NCBI GenBank assembly: GCA_021798635.1
Contig: JAJZGH010000159.1
Location: 1 to 11,349 of the forward strand
DNA length: 11,349 nucleotides
Origin: Planctomycetota bacterium
Lineage (GTDB): Bacteria; Planctomycetota; Phycisphaerae; WQYP01
Direction of reading: 5' to 3'
Part shown: piece after piece, positions 7,493 through 11,349 of the stretch
Layout of the letters: each line of letters starts with the position of its first letter
Numbering within the stretch: the stretch's first letter is position 1
Translations under genes and position numbers: made by a program
Notes under the pieces: model-generated
The model's input: the letters and a program-made list of their open reading frames with translations, nothing else
The model's database searches: none
What the model was told of the DNA's origin: nothing

Positions 7493-7756
7493 ATGTCACA
7501 GCAAGCCATCGGCATGATTGAAGCCAAGGGCCTTATCGCCGCCATCGAAGCAGCGGATGCCGCACTCAAGGCCGCCAACGTGCAGTATGTAGGACAACAC
7601 CGCGTCGGCAACGGCCTGGTTGCGATCACTTTTACCGGTGACGTGTCAGCGGTGAAGGCCGCGGTGGAAGCCGGTGCGGCCGCCGGAAGCAAGCTGGGTC
7701 AGATCGCCGCAACTTCCGTCATCGCCCGTCCGCATGAAGAGACCGTGAAGGTCTGA
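7493..7756 (+). CDS. BMC-H hexameric shell protein, copy 3 (GNG pore loop)
   Basis: An 87-residue BMC-domain shell protein with MSQQAIGMIEAKG at the start, [22 protein letters not shown] in the middle and VIARPHEETVKV at the end. The predicted pore loop is RVGNG (37-41): a basic residue where copy 1 has Lys36, and Asn in place of the pore Ser. It follows the kinase by 31 bases, so the two are almost certainly cotranscribed. AGGAG (7481-7485) lies 7 bases before the ATG, with the same T-rich context seen before the other shell genes. No extensions or odd features. Confidence 0.95.
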   Translation: MSQQAIGMIEAKGLIAAIEAADAALKAANVQYVGQHRVGNGLVAITFTGDVSAVKAAVEAGAAAGSKLGQIAATSVIARPHEETVKV

Positions 7757-7772
7757 TGCGCGGCAGTCGAGA

Positions 7773-7869
7773 TTTCAAATTTGAAATTTCTGATTTGCGA
7801 TTGCCAAATGCTGGGTATGCGGCCGCCAAGAATTCAACTTTCAGCTTTCAGTTTTCAAATTTGAGATTT
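7773..7869 (+). repeat. Direct repeat pair TTTCAAATTTGARATTT with embedded palindrome
   Basis: The 17-base motif occurs at 7773-7789 and 7853-7869 with one difference (A/G at position 13), 80 bases apart. The first copy overlaps a perfect 16-base palindrome atttcaaatttgaaat (7772-7787). ctttcag also occurs twice just before the second copy. The 181-base gap 7757-7937 between shell gene and dehydrogenase has no gene. The AT-rich character could reflect a promoter, a protein-binding site or a dispersed intergenic repeat. Confidence 0.55.
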
Positions 7870-7937
7870 GATTGTTGAGATCGGAAGTAGTCTGGTCGTG
7901 ATTAAAGGAAAATCCCGTTGATGGGGTTTGGATATTT

Positions 7938-9338
7938 ATGGATCAATCCGCACTAGTTGAATCTGTGGTTCGTGAAGTTCTCCAGCGGCTGGGCACGACC
8001 GGTGCTGTAAAAACATCCGGCGGTGCCAATGGTATATTCAAAACTGCCGGTGATGCCGTTGAGGCGGCGGCACAGGCGCAAAAGCAACTGGCCAAAGCGG
8101 GGATGGCCGTCCGGGACGGCATCTGCAAGCTGATCAAGAAAATCGCCGTGCAGAATGCCGACGCGTGGGGCCGCATGGAACTGGATGAAACCAAAGTGGG
8201 CCGCCTGGATCATAAGATAGCCAAGCTTCATTTGCTGACCAGCGTGCCGGGTGTGGAGTTTATCCGCACCGCCGCCCATAGCGGGGATAACGGCATATCA
8301 CTGGATGAAATGGCACCATGGGGCGTGATCGGTGTGGTGACGCCGGTAACGCATTCGGTGCCGACACTTAGCGCCAATGCCATTAACATGATCGCTGCCG
8401 GCAATGCGTTGGTTGCCAATGCCCATCCCTCCGGCCATCGCAGTGCCGCGGAAGCGGTGCGTACCTACAACCGGCAGATTTCGGAAAAGTATGGCATTGA
8501 CAATTTGATATGCGTTATTGAGCCACCGACACTGGAATCCGCCAATGCACTGTTTGAACATCCGGATGTGGCCCTGCTGGTCATTACCGGCGGGCCGGCG
8601 GTGGCGCGGGCGGCATTGGCCCAGAAAAAGCGGGCGGTGGTGGGCGGACCGGGCAATCCGCCGGTGGTTATTGATGAATCGGCTGATCTGGATCGTGCGG
8701 CACGCTCTATTATTACCGGTGCAGGTTTTGATAATAATCTCCTGTGCATCGGTGAAAAAGAAGTGTTTGTGGTGGAAAGCGTTTTTGACAAAATGATGGA
8801 TGCGATGAGCCGGGCCGGTGCGCTGCGGCTGAACAAAGAGCAAATTGATCAGCTCACCAGAAAAGCCTTCACCTGGAAAGACGACCATTATGCGGTCAAC
8901 AAGGAACTGGTGGGCAAAAGCTGTTCCGTTCTGGCGCAGGCTGCGGGAACGCATTGCGGGGACAACGTGGAATTGCTGTTTGGCGAAACCGATGAGAGCA
9001 ATGCGTTTGTGCCGGAAGAGCAGATGATGCCGTTTGTACCCTTTGTGCGGGCGCGTAATTTTGAACATGCGTTGGCATTGGCAGTCAAGTACGAGCATGG
9101 TTTTGGTCATACGGGCATTATTCACTCCAATAATCTGGCGAATATTACGCGTATGGGCCAAGTAATGAATACGACATTGTTTGCGGTCAATGGCCCCAGT
9201 ACTGCGACGTTGGGCATACAGGGCGAAGGATATCCCAGTTATACGATCGCCACACCGACGGGCGAAGGCGTGACCAATCCGCTGACGTTTACGCGTTTTC
9301 GGCGCATGGCCATCAGCGGTTCGCTGCATGTGGTGTAA
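7938..9338 (+). CDS. CoA-acylating aldehyde dehydrogenase of the BMC (PduP/EutE-type)
   Basis: Oxidises an aldehyde with NAD+ and CoA to acyl-CoA in the microcompartment lumen. The 466-residue length equals that of PduP-like enzymes. Residues 2-19 (DQSALVESVVREVLQRLG) form a predicted amphipathic encapsulation helix, followed by a Gly/Ala-rich linker. The cofactor-binding part has PWGVIGVVTPVTHSVPT (127-143) and the NAD loop region HPSGHRSAAEA. VGGPGNPPVVIDESADLD (235-252) is a PduP/EutE signature. The catalytic cysteine is Cys270 in DNNLLCIGEKEVFV (codon 8745-8747). The likely in vivo substrate, from the linked aldolase, is lactaldehyde; propionaldehyde is possible if a diol dehydratase exists elsewhere. 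The Shine-Dalgarno is weak compared with the shell genes. PduP and EutE cannot be separated confidently from sequence by eye, so no symbol is given. Confidence 0.93.
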   Translation: MDQSALVESVVREVLQRLGTTGAVKTSGGANGIFKTAGDAVEAAAQAQKQLAKAGMAVRDGICKLIKKIAVQNADAWGRMELDETKVGRLDHKIAKLHLLTSVPGVEFIRTAAHSGDNGISLDEMAPWGVIGVVTPVTHSVPTLSANAINMIAAGNALVANAHPSGHRSAAEAVRTYNRQISEKYGIDNLICVIEPPTLESANALFEHPDVALLVITGGPAVARAALAQKKRAVVGGPGNPPVVIDESADLDRAARSIITGAGFDNNLLCIGEKEVFVVESVFDKMMDAMSRAGALRLNKEQIDQLTRKAFTWKDDHYAVNKELVGKSCSVLAQAAGTHCGDNVELLFGETDESNAFVPEEQMMPFVPFVRARNFEHALALAVKYEHGFGHTGIIHSNNLANITRMGQVMNTTLFAVNGPSTATLGIQGEGYPSYTIATPTGEGVTNPLTFTRFRRMAISGSLHVV

Positions 9339-9375
9339 ATAATATTTCGGCGATGCCGGAACCTATAAAGGCATC

Positions 9376-9380
9376 AGGAG
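9376..9380 (+). promoter_or_regulatory. Shine-Dalgarno site supporting a GTG start
   Basis: AGGAG ends 6 bases before GTG 9387. The resulting N-terminus (MDASPELIKTITDAVLEVLS) matches the cargo helices of other genes in the operon, which supports the GTG start. Confidence 0.7.
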
Positions 9381-9386
9381 TTAATT

Positions 9387-10250
9387 GTGGACGCAAGTCC
9401 GGAACTTATTAAAACAATCACCGATGCGGTGCTGGAAGTACTAAGCCGCAAGGCTGATACGGCCTCTTCACCGGCTGAAGTTCGCGCGCCCATGGGTATC
9501 TGCACCGGTGATTACTCCAAGTTCCCGGAACTGGCGCGTTTGCGATCAGCCGGTGACGCATCGGCAAATGCCGCACCGAATGGCTTTGTGGAAGATGCCG
9601 CGGCAGCGAGAAGCTCAACGGCCGCCGCCTCTCCAACCAGCACGGAAACGCCGTTATCCAGTGGCCCGGTGCTGACTGGTGTAATTACCGCCTCTAAACT
9701 CGCGGGGCTGGAGGGAACGGTTTATCTGGCACCTGGAGCGCGGCTTTCACCGCTGGCTGTGGACCTGGCCAAGCAGCGCAAACTGCACATTCAGACCGTC
9801 AACACAGTAACCAAGGCCGCCGCTGCACCATCCTGGATTTACTGGATGCAGGGCCATTGCCCATCGGCGGCGCGGGCCATCGAACAATGGCGTGGCCAAG
9901 CGGTAGCAGATGCCCGTATATCAGCGGGTCAACAGTTGCCGACAGTTATACGGGCAATAGCGAAAGACTTTTCCGGCGGCCAGATGCGGCTGGCGGTGCT
10001 GTTTGTGCCATCAGCGGCGCGGGCGGTGTGTCTGGCCAACCGGTGTGAAAATCTGCGCGCCATTGTCGGAACGTGTCGGCAGGCGGTGCAGGAAGGTATT
10101 GAATTTCTGGGGGCCAATGTGCTGGTGCTGGAATATCCGCATCATGGGTTTAAATCCATGGTCGATCTGATCGGTTTATTTTTGAGTTCCACTGGAAAAG
10201 CTCCCAAAGATGTTGAAAGCCAGTTAGCGGCGTTGGCCGTGTGCCGCTGA
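9387..10250 (+). CDS. BMC-associated protein: encapsulation-type helix plus degenerate RpiB/LacAB-like domain
   Basis: A 287-residue protein of unproven function, starting at GTG. Residues 5-22 form an amphipathic helix like those of PduL and the dehydrogenase, so lumen targeting is inferred. Residues 36-49 contain MGICTGDYSKFPEL. A low-complexity Ala/Ser/Thr linker covers about 56-94. Residues 97-138 (GVITASKLAGLEGTVYL, then LSPLAVDLAKQRKLHI) form a small module that resembles a 'TPLA-D' segment met in other BMC proteins. From about 195 the pattern resembles the second half of RpiB/LacAB isomerases: LFVPSAARAVCLANR, ENLRAIVGT, then GANVLVLEY and a helical end, like RpiB's CGTGVGISIAANK, GIRAVV and NVLAFG. 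The catalytic CGTG cysteine is replaced by VPSA, so isomerase activity is doubtful. It lies between dehydrogenase and aldolase (gaps 48 and 40 bases). It could be a scaffold, a regulator or an enzyme of altered function. Confidence 0.72.
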   Translation: MDASPELIKTITDAVLEVLSRKADTASSPAEVRAPMGICTGDYSKFPELARLRSAGDASANAAPNGFVEDAAAARSSTAAASPTSTETPLSSGPVLTGVITASKLAGLEGTVYLAPGARLSPLAVDLAKQRKLHIQTVNTVTKAAAAPSWIYWMQGHCPSAARAIEQWRGQAVADARISAGQQLPTVIRAIAKDFSGGQMRLAVLFVPSAARAVCLANRCENLRAIVGTCRQAVQEGIEFLGANVLVLEYPHHGFKSMVDLIGLFLSSTGKAPKDVESQLAALAVCR

Positions 10251-10290
10251 TGCGGCGACCCTGAAAGATGGAAATTATTTGAGGTGCGTT

Positions 10291-11145
10291 ATGCAGAATC
10301 AATTTCAAGTGCGTCAGGAAATGTGTGATGTCGGCCATCGCATCTGGATGCGGGGCTACTGCGCGGGCAATGAGGGCAACCACAGTGTCCGCATAGCTGA
10401 TGATCGGGTGTTGTGTACTCCCACGGGAATATCCAAAGGCTTTCTGACGCCGGATCAGATTACCGTCGTGGATATGGATGGCAAACAGGTTGATACACAT
10501 AACAAAATGAAGCGTACCAGCGAAGTCCTGCTGCATTTGCAGGTGTATAAAGCGCGTGCGGATGTTAAATCTGTTGTGCATTCGCATCCGCCTCATGCGA
10601 CAGCTTTTGCCATGGCCAATATTCCCATTCCGGAAGGCATTCACCCGGAAGCGGAAGTGTTTCTGGGCAAAGTGCCCATGGCCAAGTACACCACGCCAAG
10701 TTACAAGGAACTCGGTGAATCGGTGGTGGCGTTAATCAACAAAGACACCAACACGGTGATGATGGGCAACCACGGTTCGGTCTGCTTTGATACCAGCCTG
10801 ATCGGCGCTTATTACAAGCTGGAAATTTTGGATGCGTACTGCCGCATTCTGCTTTTGACGCGGCAGCTTGGAAAAATTAATCAGTTGTCACAACAGGAAA
10901 TGGTGGACCTGCTGAAAGTCAAAGAAAAGTTCGGCCTGCCCGATCAACGCCTGGCCTGTGCCCCCACAGGTTGTATCGGGTCGGATAATCAGCCGTTTCT
11001 GGCGGGCTTTGATGGGCCAACACAAAGCGTGTGTGCCTGCCGCAATGACGGCCATATTGAATCCACCGGCCCGGTGCTTACCGAAGATAAATTAGAAGAT
11101 CTGGTGCAGAAAATGACCGACCAAATCATGGCCGGCCTGAGGTGA
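10291..11145 (+). CDS. Class II (fuculose-phosphate-type) aldolase with Cys-rich C-terminal extension
   Basis: Zinc-dependent retro-aldol cleavage of a sugar phosphate such as L-fuculose- or L-rhamnulose-1-phosphate to dihydroxyacetone phosphate and lactaldehyde is expected. From ATG 10291 the protein has 284 residues. Motifs are AGNEGNHSVR and TPTG (substrate phosphate loop), RTSEVLLHL with catalytic Glu78, VVHSHPPHAT with zinc ligands His97 and His99, and MGNHGSV with His161. The catalytic fold ends near residue 200. Classical FucA has about 215 residues, so roughly 70 are extra. They contain Cys223, Cys228, Cys248 and Cys250 (C-x4-C-x19-C-x-C) and a last amphipathic helix, KLEDLVQKMTDQIMAGL (267-283), like a C-terminal encapsulation peptide. 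The upstream TTG at 10279 is rejected because GAGG (10281-10284) is well placed for ATG 10291. Substrate choice cannot be settled by eye. Confidence 0.9.
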   Translation: MQNQFQVRQEMCDVGHRIWMRGYCAGNEGNHSVRIADDRVLCTPTGISKGFLTPDQITVVDMDGKQVDTHNKMKRTSEVLLHLQVYKARADVKSVVHSHPPHATAFAMANIPIPEGIHPEAEVFLGKVPMAKYTTPSYKELGESVVALINKDTNTVMMGNHGSVCFDTSLIGAYYKLEILDAYCRILLLTRQLGKINQLSQQEMVDLLKVKEKFGLPDQRLACAPTGCIGSDNQPFLAGFDGPTQSVCACRNDGHIESTGPVLTEDKLEDLVQKMTDQIMAGLR

Positions 11146-11154
11146 ATTACGAGG

Positions 11155-11313
11155 AGTTAGGAGTTAGAAGCTAGTCTCCCATGATGCGAAGCCTCACCCG
11201 CGCAGGATGAAAAATCGCCATGTTTTTTCGCTGTTGCGAAGGTCTGGCGAATTTTCAGAGCAGAAGTTACAAGTTAGAAGCGAAGCGCTTCCTATTTCTT
11301 CTAACTCCTAACT
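11155..11313 (+). repeat. Inverted repeat of TAACTCC/GGAGTTA type flanking a post-operon spacer
   Basis: agttaggagttagaag (11155-11170) is a perfect reverse complement of 11298-11313, a 16-bp stem enclosing 127 bases. Further copies of the cttctaact core occur at 11312-11320, and agttagaag recurs at 11272-11280. No coding sequence is seen in 11146-11349. The pattern resembles dispersed intergenic repeats. Confidence 0.7.
11215..11250 (+). terminator. Nested hairpin downstream of the aldolase gene
   Basis: An outer 6-bp stem tcgcca (11215-11220) with tggcga (11245-11250) encloses an inner stem ttcgc (11227-11231) with gcgaa (11236-11240) around tgtt. A run of six Ts (11223-11228) lies inside rather than after the stem, so this is a weak terminator candidate at best. 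Confidence 0.3.
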
Positions 11314-11349
11314 TCTAACTTCTAACTCCCAACGCCCTCAGGCGTCTTA

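Noticed and set aside
8298..9329. 343-codon open frame on the minus strand opposite the aldehyde dehydrogenase
   Set aside because: It is the antisense shadow of a highly conserved gene with an intact catalytic cysteine. The predicted protein is His/Arg-rich with no recognisable domain.

Overview
The window reads as chromosomal DNA of a planctomycete, possibly of the Phycisphaerae. The evidence is a giant autotransporter-strand repeat protein ending in a PEP-CTERM-like sorting tail, a bacterial microcompartment (BMC) operon with the gene content typical of the Planctomycetes/Verrucomicrobia (PVM) type, and intergenic DNA rich in short repeats. The lineage is inferred from gene content only. 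All genes I accept lie on the + strand.

Layout. (1) 1-3554: the 3' part of a very large secreted, repeat-built surface protein. Its reading frame is open to the left edge, so the true start is outside the window. (2) 3555-3867: non-coding, with two tandem hairpins and a short tandem repeat. (3) 3868-4443: a small integral-membrane methyltransferase of the isoprenylcysteine carboxyl methyltransferase (ICMT) type. (4) 4444-4636: a hairpin, then an AT-rich control region with a candidate promoter. (5) 4637-11145: a BMC operon in the order PduL-type phosphotransacylase, BMC-H shell protein, second BMC-H, acetate-kinase-family enzyme, third BMC-H, CoA-acylating aldehyde dehydrogenase, a 287-residue protein with a cargo-type N-terminus and a degenerate RpiB-like C-terminus, and a class II (fuculose-phosphate type) aldolase. 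(6) 11146-11349: non-coding, with inverted TAACTCC-type repeats.

How the BMC genes fit together (inference from known PVM and Pdu biochemistry). The aldolase would cleave a deoxysugar phosphate such as L-fuculose-1-phosphate or L-rhamnulose-1-phosphate to dihydroxyacetone phosphate and lactaldehyde. The aldehyde dehydrogenase would oxidise lactaldehyde to an acyl-CoA, PduL would exchange CoA for phosphate, and the kinase would make ATP and the free acid. PduL, the dehydrogenase and the 287-residue protein carry N-terminal amphipathic helices of the encapsulation-peptide type. The aldolase carries one at its C-terminus, and the kinase shows none. No pentameric (BMC-P) or trimeric (BMC-T) shell gene, regulator or upstream sugar kinase/isomerase is visible, so the locus probably continues to the right.

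The points most worth following are two conservative substitutions at expected catalytic positions of the kinase, the uncharacterised 287-residue lumen candidate, the Cys-rich extension on the aldolase, and the different pore loops of the three shell proteins.
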